Assembly: GCA_966211765.1 (NCBI GenBank)
Contig: CBIHOV010000044.1
Coordinates: 1-64,000, forward strand
Direction: 5' to 3'
DNA from: Paraflavitalea sp966211765
GTDB lineage: Bacteria > Bacteroidota > Bacteroidia > Chitinophagales > Chitinophagaceae
DNA length: 64,000 bases
This document shows positions 44,795 through 53,654 of the stretch, piece after piece. The notes beneath the pieces are model-generated. The model ran no database searches, had not been told where the DNA came from, and saw nothing but the letters and a program-made list of their open reading frames with translations. Position numbers and translations under genes: made by a program. The first letter of the stretch is position 1, and the number at the start of each line of letters is the position of its first letter.

Positions 44795-47700
44795 TTAAAA
44801 ATTATAACTGACAGAGATAGACCAGGTAGATCCCCGTTTGAACTTCCGGTTCACCCAGTCCTTTCCTTTATTGTAATTCATATCATCCGTGTAAGGTTTA
44901 GAATAATCCTGTTCCGCTGGGAGCCAGCCATAGATCGGGCTTTTAAAACCCATATTCCGGTAAGTGATAATAGGCTGGGCCAACAGATCGCTCACATTCC
45001 CTTTTACCTGCAACCTGTTTTTCAGGAACCGTGCAGCCAATTGCAGATCGATGATATGCCTGGGTGCTTCGTACTCATCTTCAAATTCCTTAACGGCCGA
45101 CCGCGTCAGTTTGCGGCCCGTGGTGCCATAATTGACAGCAGCGCTGAAACGGGTTCCTTCCCAGCTCAGCCCCGCATTGATCGAATAAGGTACCAGGTCT
45201 TGCAGCGGGCGGTCCCGTACCGAGTCTTTACCAAACCCTTTTTCCTGTTGGTACTGCACGTTCATTTTCATATACATCGCGTTTCCGGAAATATAGATGT
45301 TCTTAAGCCAGGAGATACCTGGGTGTATAAAGCCCAATGATTTGCGAAAGTTCAGTTCAACACCCTTGCCCGTAGCGCTCTTGAGGTTAATGGGCCGGCC
45401 TACCAGTGCATCCGCCTGGATAGAGATAAACAGCTCAATAGGATCCCTGAATTCCTTTAGGAAACCCGTTATGCTGATGATCTCATCAGCCGAAGGATAC
45501 CACTCCACCCGCATATCATAATTCTGAATAAAAGTATTGCGCAGCGAATCCGTGCCATAGGTCTTCATATTCTGTGCAATGTCCCAATACGCGGAAGAAG
45601 ACAGCTCACGGAAATCAAAGCGCGAGATCGTTTTGGAATAACTGCCCCGCAGGTTGATCTTATTCGTCAGGTTATAGATCACACTCGCCGATGGATACCA
45701 GTTGATCTCATCGTCCGTGCGGCTGGAGTCCTTAAACAGCCTGTTGCCGATATCCAGTTGTACCCCATCCGTAGAAAAATGTGAATCCTCCCGGCGCACA
45801 CCACCAGAAAGGTGTAGTTTATTGAAGAAACTAAAGTCGCCCATAAGGAAGGCCGACCGCACATCAAGGGTTCCACTATAATGATCGTCCACCGCATCGG
45901 GTGTCCGCACACTTTGATAACCCATATAATAATAGGTACTGTCCAAAAACTTTTCCGGCGTCAGGAAATCTTCCAGCGATGTATTGGAACGCTCAGTATT
46001 GTTTCTAAAACCAATGTTTAAAATACCTTGATTGTATTGTGCATCCCTGAAACTACCCTGGTAGCCTACCTTTATCTTCTGCAAATTGCCCAGCACCGAA
46101 AAGGGTATTTCCACATCTGCTCCGGCATTTTTCTTTTTTTCGTGAAGCTTGCCCCGGAAAATATGCGAATAGCCGCCGTCCACCACACCCAGATAGCCCC
46201 AACCTACAAAGGGCTCATAGCCATCCTCATCCTGCCCATTAGTCATAGTACCGCGTATATTGCGTTCGTCCAATTGTTCCCGCGTCAGTTCGTTGAAGTC
46301 GGCATACCACGAAAAATTGAGCCGCTCCTGCCATACCTTGTGCGATCCTTCCAGCCTCGTTTGCAATACCTGTGTACGACGTGGGTCATTTAAAAAAGTA
46401 ACCTCTTTGCTGGCCGCCTCTAACTGCGTCTTCTGGTAAAAACTACCGTTCACAAAGCGGTTATTGTACATATTCTTCCAGCTGATCTTATGTCCGCCAT
46501 TCTGCCAGCCTGCATTCGCTACCACACCAATACCTGTAGTGAAATTGAACCTTCGCGAAGCGAAGACCTTGGTAAAGAACGCGTCGTTATTATGCTGCTC
46601 GTTGTCGGCATCCAGCACGTTGTCCGAACCATAGTCTTCCGCAGTTTCCTCATGGCGGTAATTAACACCCGCCACAATGCCAAATTTGTTCTTCTTAATT
46701 GAGAAGGGAAGGCCGGCACTGAAAGAATAACTTTGCGTAGGCGCTCCTTTGTACTTATAAAGGTTCCAGTGGTTAGGCACCTTCGCATTCATACGGTTGG
46801 CTGCTCCCCAGTTTTTAAAATTTTCCGGCGTGGCGTTGTAAATGTCACGGCTGGCCACATCCGTATACCACTGCGGATCCCAGTCCCGTCCATACCAATA
46901 CCGCTCTTTCGCATTGCCCAACTGATAATCCGATCCGAATCGTTTACCGCCCCAAAAGTCCTTGCCCGTGCTGTTTGTATTGAAGCCGGTGCCAACGCTC
47001 ACCGTAAGAAAGTTTTTATTGGGAATAGACAGCGTATTTACACTCACCTGGCCACCGGCAAATTCTGCCGACATATCAGGCGTGAAGGTTTTAGCCACCA
47101 CAATGTTATCTACCAGTCCCGTGGGGATCACATCAAACGAAAAGTTCTTTCGGTTAGGTTCCGTAGAGGGCATTTCAGCCCCATTGAGCTTTACATTGTT
47201 ATAGCGTTCACTAAGTCCCCGGATCGTCACAAATCTTCCGTCACTGATCGATACCCCCGGCAGGCGGCGCAATGCCTGCGCCACATTATTATCTGCCGTA
47301 CGGCCCATCTGCGCTGCCGATATCCCATCCGTCATCGACACGCTTGCTTTTTGCTGCGCATACAATGCCGCTACCCCTTCTTTCCGGGCCGAGCTTTGTA
47401 CTACCACAGCAGTCAGTTGTCCTTTATCCCTTTGTAAGGTTACCTTCAAAGTAAAGTCTTCGTTATCCTTTACTTCAATTTCACTCACTTCCTTCGTGCC
47501 ATAGCCCACATAACTGATCGTGGCTGTATAACTGCCTTTGGGTAGTGCAACAACAAAAGAACCATCTCCGTCCGTTGTGATGCCTTTTCCGCCAATGAAC
47601 ACCGTAGCGCCGGCTACCGGCTGGCCATTTTCTTCATCGATGATCCTTCCTTTTACCTTGCCGGGATCTTTTTTGGGGATCGGCACAGTGGGCGTGCTTT

Positions 47701-48049
47701 CCTTTTTAGCTGCAATCGTTTTGTTGTTGACCGAAAAGACCAGCCCAGCTTCTTTGTGCAGGTACACCAGCACATTGCCCAGCGTGGTGCTGGCAAAAGG
47801 CAGTTCAGTAAGATTGATCTGCTTAAACGTTTCTTCCTGGAAAATAAAATCATACGAGGTCTGGTTGTCCAGGTCTTTGAGCAGCCGGTCTGCAGTGGCC
47901 GACTTGTACAGGATACTCACTTTTTCCGTGATCCTTGTGTAGGAAGGTTGTTGCGCCTGCACTACATAGCCCGGGCCAAAAAGACAAAAGAGAAGAAGGG
48001 CAATTAAAGGCCTATGCCCTTTGTTTTGGTTGTTTTGCCAAATGCGCAT
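44795..48049 (-). CDS. TonB-dependent receptor with STN domain (second locus)
   Basis: A 1084-residue receptor: signal peptide (ends VVQAQ, about 33), STN-like domain (about 38-112, with VSILYKSATADRLLKDL), CarboxypepD_reg (about 130-215, KGRIIDEENGQPVAGATVF), plug (about 240-345, RLPGVSISDGRFVTIRG, LNGAEMPSTEPNRK, KTFTPDMSAEFAGGQVSV) and a barrel ending WSISVSYNF. The plug resembles that at 3900. Its STN should contact the FecR encoded upstream at 48135-49145. The lipoprotein at 43325 follows at 24 bases. Confidence 0.92.
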   Translation of the reverse strand: MRIWQNNQNKGHRPLIALLLFCLFGPGYVVQAQQPSYTRITEKVSILYKSATADRLLKDLDNQTSYDFIFQEETFKQINLTELPFASTTLGNVLVYLHKEAGLVFSVNNKTIAAKKESTPTVPIPKKDPGKVKGRIIDEENGQPVAGATVFIGGKGITTDGDGSFVVALPKGSYTATISYVGYGTKEVSEIEVKDNEDFTLKVTLQRDKGQLTAVVVQSSARKEGVAALYAQQKASVSMTDGISAAQMGRTADNNVAQALRRLPGVSISDGRFVTIRGLSERYNNVKLNGAEMPSTEPNRKNFSFDVIPTGLVDNIVVAKTFTPDMSAEFAGGQVSVNTLSIPNKNFLTVSVGTGFNTNSTGKDFWGGKRFGSDYQLGNAKERYWYGRDWDPQWYTDVASRDIYNATPENFKNWGAANRMNAKVPNHWNLYKYKGAPTQSYSFSAGLPFSIKKNKFGIVAGVNYRHEETAEDYGSDNVLDADNEQHNNDAFFTKVFASRRFNFTTGIGVVANAGWQNGGHKISWKNMYNNRFVNGSFYQKTQLEAASKEVTFLNDPRRTQVLQTRLEGSHKVWQERLNFSWYADFNELTREQLDERNIRGTMTNGQDEDGYEPFVGWGYLGVVDGGYSHIFRGKLHEKKKNAGADVEIPFSVLGNLQKIKVGYQGSFRDAQYNQGILNIGFRNNTERSNTSLEDFLTPEKFLDSTYYYMGYQSVRTPDAVDDHYSGTLDVRSAFLMGDFSFFNKLHLSGGVRREDSHFSTDGVQLDIGNRLFKDSSRTDDEINWYPSASVIYNLTNKINLRGSYSKTISRFDFRELSSSAYWDIAQNMKTYGTDSLRNTFIQNYDMRVEWYPSADEIISITGFLKEFRDPIELFISIQADALVGRPINLKSATGKGVELNFRKSLGFIHPGISWLKNIYISGNAMYMKMNVQYQQEKGFGKDSVRDRPLQDLVPYSINAGLSWEGTRFSAAVNYGTTGRKLTRSAVKEFEDEYEAPRHIIDLQLAARFLKNRLQVKGNVSDLLAQPIITYRNMGFKSPIYGWLPAEQDYSKPYTDDMNYNKGKDWVNRKFKRGSTWSISVSYNF

Positions 48050-48096
48050 AAATTCAATGTTGATTTTAAAGGTGATGCTTGCTTAAGCATTTCCCA

Positions 48097-48125
48097 TCGG
48101 GCGTTGTGGTCAAGACAACGCCCGA
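48097..48125. other. Eleven-base hairpin between fecR and the receptor gene
   Basis: TCGGGCGTTGT (48097-48107) pairs perfectly with ACAACGCCCGA (48115-48125). A seven-base T run follows on the plus strand (48127-48133), but no plus-strand gene ends here. On the minus strand, where both neighbours lie, the run precedes the stem, so it is not a standard terminator for fecR. Confidence 0.6.
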
Positions 48126-48134
48126 CTTTTTTTG

Positions 48135-49145
48135 TTATGGATGAGTGATAAAATACATACCGTCCTTCTTTATAAAGCGTAGGTCAGCTGCGAATAGCAG
48201 GTTGTGCAGTACCGTGTCGATGCCTTCCCGGTTGAATTTGCCCGTCAGCTTCCGGTTGCCGATCTCCGCTGCATTGTAATGCATCCTTACCCCATATACT
48301 TGTTCCAGTTCCTTCAATGCTTCGATGACCGGTGTATTGGAGAGAACGATCTTGCCACCTTTCCATTCATACATATCTGGTCGCACGCCACCAGGTGTTT
48401 TCTTTATTTGCCCGTCAGTTTCCGTAAAGCTGAGCAGGTCACCAGGCTTCAACACTTCCTGTATCCTTCCCCGGTAGCCATTTACCTGCACCCGTCCTTC
48501 CACCAATGCAACCTGTATCCGGTCTGTGCCGGGCCAGGCCATGATCGTAAAAGAAGTTCCCAGCACCGTCGTCTGCAGGCTATCCGTATGCACCGTAAAT
48601 GGGTGGGCGGCATCCTTTGCTACTTCAAAGTAGGCCTCTCCTGAAAGTCTTACCTCTCGTGCTTCTCCTGCGCCAAAGTCCGCCGGAAAACTCACAGCAC
48701 TGTGGCTGTTCAGCCATATCCTGGTACCTTCCGCCAACACGATCGACTCCACCTTGTCTGATCCGTTGCGCACCGTTTTCCACGGCCTTTCTGCAGCAGC
48801 GATCGAATGGTCTTTACTTCTGTAAACCACTACGCCGGCCATTATTAGAAGGCCGGCAACGGCAGCAGCTGCGCCATAGCGCAGCCAACGCTTGCGTGCG
48901 CTAAGTGTCACCACAGGGGCAGCATCAACCGGCACATGGGCTGTCTGTCCGGTAGCAGCCAACAGTTTTTGCAAAGTGATTGCCTTGCGCTGCTCGTTTA
49001 CCGGTCCACCCGCTTGTTGCCAGGCCGAGGCCATAAGATCCTGTAACGTCTGGTCCGGGTTTTCCAGGTATTCCCGTATGGCGGCTAGTTCGGATGGCGT
49101 ACAATGCCCTCCCGTAAAATATCTTTCCAATAAGTTTTTATCCAT
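48135..49145 (-). CDS. FecR-family anti-sigma factor (second locus)
   Basis: A 336-residue protein with an N-terminal cytoplasmic segment, a membrane helix at about 88-110 (LRYGAAAAVAGLLIMAGVVV), the FecR core at about 125-225 (EVRLSGEAYFEV, VLGTSFTIMAW) and a DUF4974-like C-terminus (about 255-334). It controls the sigma factor encoded divergently at 49259 and senses the receptor at 44795. The divergent order of sigma and anti-sigma differs from the first locus, where they are colinear. Confidence 0.9.
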   Translation of the reverse strand: MDKNLLERYFTGGHCTPSELAAIREYLENPDQTLQDLMASAWQQAGGPVNEQRKAITLQKLLAATGQTAHVPVDAAPVVTLSARKRWLRYGAAAAVAGLLIMAGVVVYRSKDHSIAAAERPWKTVRNGSDKVESIVLAEGTRIWLNSHSAVSFPADFGAGEAREVRLSGEAYFEVAKDAAHPFTVHTDSLQTTVLGTSFTIMAWPGTDRIQVALVEGRVQVNGYRGRIQEVLKPGDLLSFTETDGQIKKTPGGVRPDMYEWKGGKIVLSNTPVIEALKELEQVYGVRMHYNAAEIGNRKLTGKFNREGIDTVLHNLLFAADLRFIKKDGMYFITHP

Positions 49146-49173
49146 AGTTGTTGAGCTTCTCTATAGGTTTATC

Positions 49174-49203
49174 GTTTGCCGGCTCGTTTGCCTTATAGGC
49201 AAC
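49174..49203. promoter_or_regulatory. Repeated GTTTGCC words in the divergent sigma/anti-sigma region
   Basis: GTTTGCC at 49174-49180 and 49186-49192 (12 bases apart) with an inverted GGCAAC at 49198-49203. This layout could be an operator for one or both divergent genes; untested. Confidence 0.35.
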
Positions 49204-49237
49204 CGGGCGAGTTCATGATTCCTTAATATTGCAAGGC

Positions 49238-49245
49238 TACTTTTG
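49238..49245 (+). promoter_or_regulatory. -7 box for the second ECF sigma gene
   Basis: TACTTTTG matches TAnnTTTG and lies 13 bases upstream of the ATG at 49259, so the leader would be under ten bases. No perfect -33. Confidence 0.5.
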
Positions 49246-49258
49246 AGGCGGGAAGATT

Positions 49259-49855
49259 ATGAGCGACAAAATCCGTCATACAGCAAGGTTTCAGCAGATA
49301 TATACGGATACGTATGAGAAAGTATTCCATTTTACTTACCGGCTTACTGCGAAGAATGAGGCCCTTACCGACGATCTGGTGCAGAATGTTTATATCAGTT
49401 TGTGGGAAAAGATCGATAGCCTGGAGCAGGAAAACAATTTACCCCTGCTGTATACCATCGCCAAACGGCAAATCATTGATCATTACCGCAAAAAACTGGC
49501 CGAGCAGGCCCGATTAGCCGGGTGGTTGAACATGCAGCCGGAGGAGGGGGCCAGTACCACCACGGATCAGCTTGCTTTTAAAGAGATCAATAAACGCATG
49601 GAAAGGGTGCTTTCCGCTATGCCCGAACGCCGGCGCACCATATTTATACTTTGCCGCGAAGAGGGATTGAGCCACCGCGAGATTGCCGGCCGGTTGAACA
49701 TTAGCATCGACACCGTACAACAGCAAATGAACCTCGCTTTAAAGTCACTGCAAAAGGAATTCAGGTATTTCCGGCAGGGCGAGACCACTATCTTATTGGC
49801 AGTTGCCATGCTTTCCCTGAATGAGCATACCCCACTCACAGCTATTCTGTCCTAA
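49259..49855 (+). CDS. RNA polymerase ECF sigma-70 factor (second locus)
   Basis: A 198-residue ECF factor with region 2 at about 15-80 (YEKVFHFTYRLTAKNEALTDDLVQ, SLWEKIDSLEQ) and region 4 at about 115-170 (MPERRRTIFILCREE, HREIAGRLNISIDTVQQQM). It is divergent from its presumed anti-sigma factor at 48135. Its last 14 bases overlap the 3' end of the ABC permease gene on the other strand, so the two messages are antisense at their ends. Confidence 0.9.
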   Translation: MSDKIRHTARFQQIYTDTYEKVFHFTYRLTAKNEALTDDLVQNVYISLWEKIDSLEQENNLPLLYTIAKRQIIDHYRKKLAEQARLAGWLNMQPEEGASTTTDQLAFKEINKRMERVLSAMPERRRTIFILCREEGLSHREIAGRLNISIDTVQQQMNLALKSLQKEFRYFRQGETTILLAVAMLSLNEHTPLTAILS

Positions 49856-52250
49856 GACTCTTCACCGGGTTCATCAATGCAGCTTTTATACTCTGGAAAC
49901 TAACGGTAAGCAAGGTGATCAATAAGGCCCCGCCGATGGCCGCCGCAAAGATCCACCACGACAAGCTGGTTCGATACTGGAATTGCTGCAGCCAGCCTTG
50001 CATATAATACAGCGAAACAGGCACGGCGATCAAACAGGAGATCAGCACCAGTATCACAAAGTCTTTGGACAATAGTTTCCACAAACTGAACACAGAAGCG
50101 CCCACCACTTTCCGGATGCCAATTTCCTTCGTGCGCTGTTCTGCCACAAAAGAAGCGAGGCCAAACAATCCCAGACAGGAAATGAAAATGGCAAGCCCTG
50201 CGAAGAAGGTGGCCAGTTTCACCATGCGTTCTTCCGCTATAAATTTGGCCGTATATGCTTCGCCAACAAATTTGTAATTGAAGGGAGTGGACGGTACCAC
50301 TTGCTTAAAGACCGCTTCCATCTTTTGCAAGGCCTCATGCGCCCCGATGGCCGGGTTGATCTTTATATTGATCCAGTTGGGAACCCCGTTGGGCGCTTTA
50401 ATAAAAAAGATGACAGGTTTCACCGGTTCATAAGGCGATTCCATCACCATGTCTTTCACTACGCCCAATATTTGATAGGAGGCTGTTTTGTTACGGAACT
50501 TCCAGCTTACCGTTTCCCCCACAGGATTGGTCATATTCATGTATTGCATGGCCGCTTCATTGATCAGAATACCCGATGAATCTGTGGCCAGCTCACTTGA
50601 AAAATCCCTGCCCTTTAGCAATTGCCATCCGATCGTTTTGCCATGTTCAGGCGATACCGTTAAAGTGCCAAAGCTCCTGGTGGTGGCTGCTGTTTTCCCT
50701 TTCCAATCCCAGCCATCATTGCTCGACCATACTTCCGTTAATCTCCCCATCGATCTCGATACCTCTGCTACTGCGCCGCTATTCTTTAATTCCGTGCGCA
50801 GCACTTCATACTTGCCGGCAAAGTCATTCCCTTTCATTTCCAGCATTACCAAACCTTCGCGGTCATAACCTACCGGCCGGTCTTTGGCAAATTGGATCTG
50901 CCGGTAAATGATGATCGTGCTGATGATCAATGCCACCGACACCGTGAACTGCGCTACCACCAACACCCGGCGGGGTGTAATGGCGCTATGGGAAATACGG
51001 AAAGTGCCTTTCAGTACTTTCACCGGTTTGAACGAAGAAAGATATATAGCTGGATAACTACCTGCCAACAGACCGGTGATCAAAATAAAAAGCAAACCTG
51101 CGCTCCAGAAAAAAGGATGCACCCAGGGCATTGCCATTTGTTTTCCGGCCAGGTTATTGAACCAGGGTAATAAGAGTGTTACAATAAATAGCGATACAAG
51201 AAATGAAACGATCACCACTCCCAGCGATTCACTGAAAAACTGCTTGATCAGTTGGCTCCTCCTGGAGCCGATGGCTTTGCGGATACCTACTTCTTTGGCC
51301 CTTTTTTCACTGCGGGCCGTGCTCAGGTTCACAAAATTGATGCAGGCCAGCAACAATACGAAAGCCCCGATCACACCGATGAGCCAAAGCATGTCAACAG
51401 GCTCGCTGTTGACCGCCCCTTTTTTATAACCATACAGGTGCCAGCTGCGCATGGGGTGGAGGAACACCTGCGGGTTTTGCGCAGCCTGTTCTTTAAAGTT
51501 GCCCAGGTTCTTAAGCTCAGCATCTTTGATATTAGCAGTAACTGCCCCCATATCCGTATCCGGATTAATTTCTACATATACTTTTAAAAAATGATTGCTC
51601 CAGTTATTGACCGCTTCCTTTGCCCAGGCATTTTCTGCCACCCATAGTTCAAAAGGCGCAATGAATTTAAGTTCGTTGAACTGCGTATTCAGCGGCAGGT
51701 CCTCATACACCCCGGCTACCTTTACATCCTGCTTATTGTTAATTTTCATGAGTTGATTGACCGGGTCAACCTCCCCAAAAAAGGCTTTGGCCGTGGAGGC
51801 TGCCAGCAGGATGGCATGTGGATCTTTTAATCCGTTGGCAGAACCAGTCAGCATTTTTAGCGAAAGCATATCAGGCGCGCCGGCTTCCATATACTGCCCT
51901 TTGCTGATCAGGTTTCTATCCCCTGCCGATAGAATATATTCCCGCACTGAAGCGGAGGCCACCACAATATGTTTAAAATTACTTTGATAATGCGCTTTCA
52001 GTTCAATGGCCAGGGGATAGGGTAGGTTATTATTGATGCCCACTTCCCCTTCGTCCGTTTCACTCGACATTACCTGAGCAATGCGGTCATAGTTTTTATG
52101 ATACGTATCAAAGCTCAATTCATCGTATATCCACAGGCCTATCAGCATGGCAACCGCCATACCGGCTGCAAGCCCGCTCACATTGATCAGCGAAGAAACT
52201 TTGTTGTTGGCCAGGTTGCGCCAGGCGATCCGGATATAGCTTTTAAACAT
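49842..52250 (-). CDS. ABC transporter permease (FtsX/MacB type)
   Basis: An 802-residue permease with an N-terminal membrane helix and MacB_PCD-like periplasmic domain, a first FtsX domain near 285-400 (ends KEVGIRKAIGSRRSQLIKQFF) and a second near 680-790 (KEIGIRKVVGASVFSLWKLL). Two copies of the GIRK.(I/V)G motif mark FtsX repeats. Known members act in lipoprotein, peptide or drug efflux or in signalling, with a separate ATPase. No ATPase gene is visible within the window, so the partner is encoded elsewhere or the protein works as a sensor. Confidence 0.88.
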   Translation of the reverse strand: MFKSYIRIAWRNLANNKVSSLINVSGLAAGMAVAMLIGLWIYDELSFDTYHKNYDRIAQVMSSETDEGEVGINNNLPYPLAIELKAHYQSNFKHIVVASASVREYILSAGDRNLISKGQYMEAGAPDMLSLKMLTGSANGLKDPHAILLAASTAKAFFGEVDPVNQLMKINNKQDVKVAGVYEDLPLNTQFNELKFIAPFELWVAENAWAKEAVNNWSNHFLKVYVEINPDTDMGAVTANIKDAELKNLGNFKEQAAQNPQVFLHPMRSWHLYGYKKGAVNSEPVDMLWLIGVIGAFVLLLACINFVNLSTARSEKRAKEVGIRKAIGSRRSQLIKQFFSESLGVVIVSFLVSLFIVTLLLPWFNNLAGKQMAMPWVHPFFWSAGLLFILITGLLAGSYPAIYLSSFKPVKVLKGTFRISHSAITPRRVLVVAQFTVSVALIISTIIIYRQIQFAKDRPVGYDREGLVMLEMKGNDFAGKYEVLRTELKNSGAVAEVSRSMGRLTEVWSSNDGWDWKGKTAATTRSFGTLTVSPEHGKTIGWQLLKGRDFSSELATDSSGILINEAAMQYMNMTNPVGETVSWKFRNKTASYQILGVVKDMVMESPYEPVKPVIFFIKAPNGVPNWINIKINPAIGAHEALQKMEAVFKQVVPSTPFNYKFVGEAYTAKFIAEERMVKLATFFAGLAIFISCLGLFGLASFVAEQRTKEIGIRKVVGASVFSLWKLLSKDFVILVLISCLIAVPVSLYYMQGWLQQFQYRTSLSWWIFAAAIGGALLITLLTVSFQSIKAALMNPVKSLRTE

Positions 52251-52388
52251 GTTGGGGAGTTATACTGTAGGGCAGTTAAAAATATGCCAATTTGAAAAGA
52301 ATTTGATTAGCAGATATTTAAGAGGGGAGCGGGCTATTTCCCTGTACCGTTTTCGATACAGCCATCGTCCGGTTCCAATAGTAAAAAA

Positions 52389-52430
52389 CAAAACGGCCAA
52401 CCTATCATCGTTGATGGGTTGGCCGTTTTG
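52389..52430 (-). terminator. Intrinsic terminator after lpxD
   Basis: CAAAACGGCCAACC (52389-52402) pairs with GGTTGGCCGTTTTG (52417-52430), 14 bases. On the minus strand the stem is followed by TTTTTT, so it ends the lpxD message. Confidence 0.88.
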
Positions 52431-52484
52431 TTGTATCCTTTCTCAAGAGCTAACAGCTCATACCTGGCAGCTAACTCTTTTTCA

Positions 52485-53516
52485 TCATTTCGCTTCCGCT
52501 GCTTTCAATTGCCTTTCCAGCGTAGCTACCCTTTGCGCCAGGGCATCCAGGTTGCGGAAATGCACAAAGGCCTTGCGGTATTTATTGGCATCAAAGGCCG
52601 GCGATCCCATATAGGTTTCTCCCGGTTTGGTTATGCTTTTGGAGATGCCCGATTGGGCGGTAATGATCGTATTGTCCGCCACCTGCAGGTGACCTACAAT
52701 ACCTACCTGGCCGCTGAACATACAGTTTTTGCCAATTTTGGTCGATCCTGCTACTACGCCATGGGCAGCGAAGTACGTGTTCTCGCCCACTTCCACATTG
52801 TGTGCTATATGGATGAGGTTGTCAAATTTAACCCCCTTGCGCAGGATAGTAGAGCCTAAGGTAGCGCGGTCGATGGCGCAGTTGGCGCCTATCTCTACAT
52901 CGTCTTCTATGATCACATTGCCGATCTGCGGCACTTTTTTGTGGTCATTTTCGGGGTTGAAGCGAAAGCCATCACTGCCAATCACCGTACCCGAATGGAT
53001 AATGCAATTTTTGCCGATCACTGTCTCTGAATAGATCTTCACACCCGAAAACAAAGTGGTATTATCGCCAATCACCGCATTGTCGCCTACATATGCCTGC
53101 GGGTATATTTTTACATTGTTGCCTATTTTGGCGTTCTCACCAATGAAGGCAAATTCACCGGCATATATATCCTTTCCGATGGTAGCGCTTTCAGCAATAA
53201 AGGCCATCTTCGAAATGCCTTTTTTATTCAGCTTTACCTGGTTGTACATTTCCAGCAATTGCGTAAAGGCATTGGCAGCGCTTTCTACCCTTAGCAGCGT
53301 GGTGGTAACCGGGCCTGTGAGTTCAAAATCTTTGTTGATGATCACGAGCGATGCCTGCGTCTTGTAGAGGTAGGGCGTATACAAGGGGTTGGCCAAAAAG
53401 GAGATAGAGCCTGGCACACCTTCTTCTATCTTGGCCAGTTTGCTGATCAGTACGGTGCCATCGCCTTCTATTTGTCCTTGTAAGAGGTCGGCTATTTGCT
53501 GTGCGGTAAATTGCAT
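52485..53516 (-). CDS. lpxD: UDP-3-O-acylglucosamine N-acyltransferase
   Basis: A 343-residue enzyme of lipid A synthesis that adds the N-linked acyl chain to UDP-acylglucosamine in the cytoplasm. It has the N-terminal uridine-binding domain (about 1-100, ending with aromatic and Asn contacts), then the left-handed beta-helix of hexapeptide repeats (about 105-300) with the catalytic His in LIHIAHNVEVG, and a C-terminal helix. In many Bacteroidota lpxD lies with lpxC-fabZ and lpxA; here it stands apart from them, so it may be a second copy. Confidence 0.93.
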   Translation of the reverse strand: MQFTAQQIADLLQGQIEGDGTVLISKLAKIEEGVPGSISFLANPLYTPYLYKTQASLVIINKDFELTGPVTTTLLRVESAANAFTQLLEMYNQVKLNKKGISKMAFIAESATIGKDIYAGEFAFIGENAKIGNNVKIYPQAYVGDNAVIGDNTTLFSGVKIYSETVIGKNCIIHSGTVIGSDGFRFNPENDHKKVPQIGNVIIEDDVEIGANCAIDRATLGSTILRKGVKFDNLIHIAHNVEVGENTYFAAHGVVAGSTKIGKNCMFSGQVGIVGHLQVADNTIITAQSGISKSITKPGETYMGSPAFDANKYRKAFVHFRNLDALAQRVATLERQLKAAEAK

Positions 53517-53549
53517 GAGTGCTGTTTTGTGGTGTTAAGAATGAATAAG

Positions 53550-53566
53550 GGGGTACAGGGTACCCC
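53550..53566. promoter_or_regulatory. GGGGTAC/GTACCCC palindrome in the lpxD 5' region
   Basis: GGGGTAC (53550-53556) and GTACCCC (53560-53566) flank AGG. On the minus strand a TATCTTAG box (53575-53568) lies just upstream, so the palindrome covers the presumed transcription start. It is an operator or a 5' hairpin. Confidence 0.45.
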
Positions 53567-53654
53567 GCTAAGATAGGCGAATAAATTGGAGCTGTTGGCG
53601 GTTTATTGTGTTATGCCTCTTGCAGCCATGCCTGCTGGCCCAAACCAGGTGCAA

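Noticed and set aside
49842..52250. ABC permease as part of a complete efflux operon
   Set aside because: No ATPase or membrane-fusion gene lies nearby; it was kept as an orphan permease.
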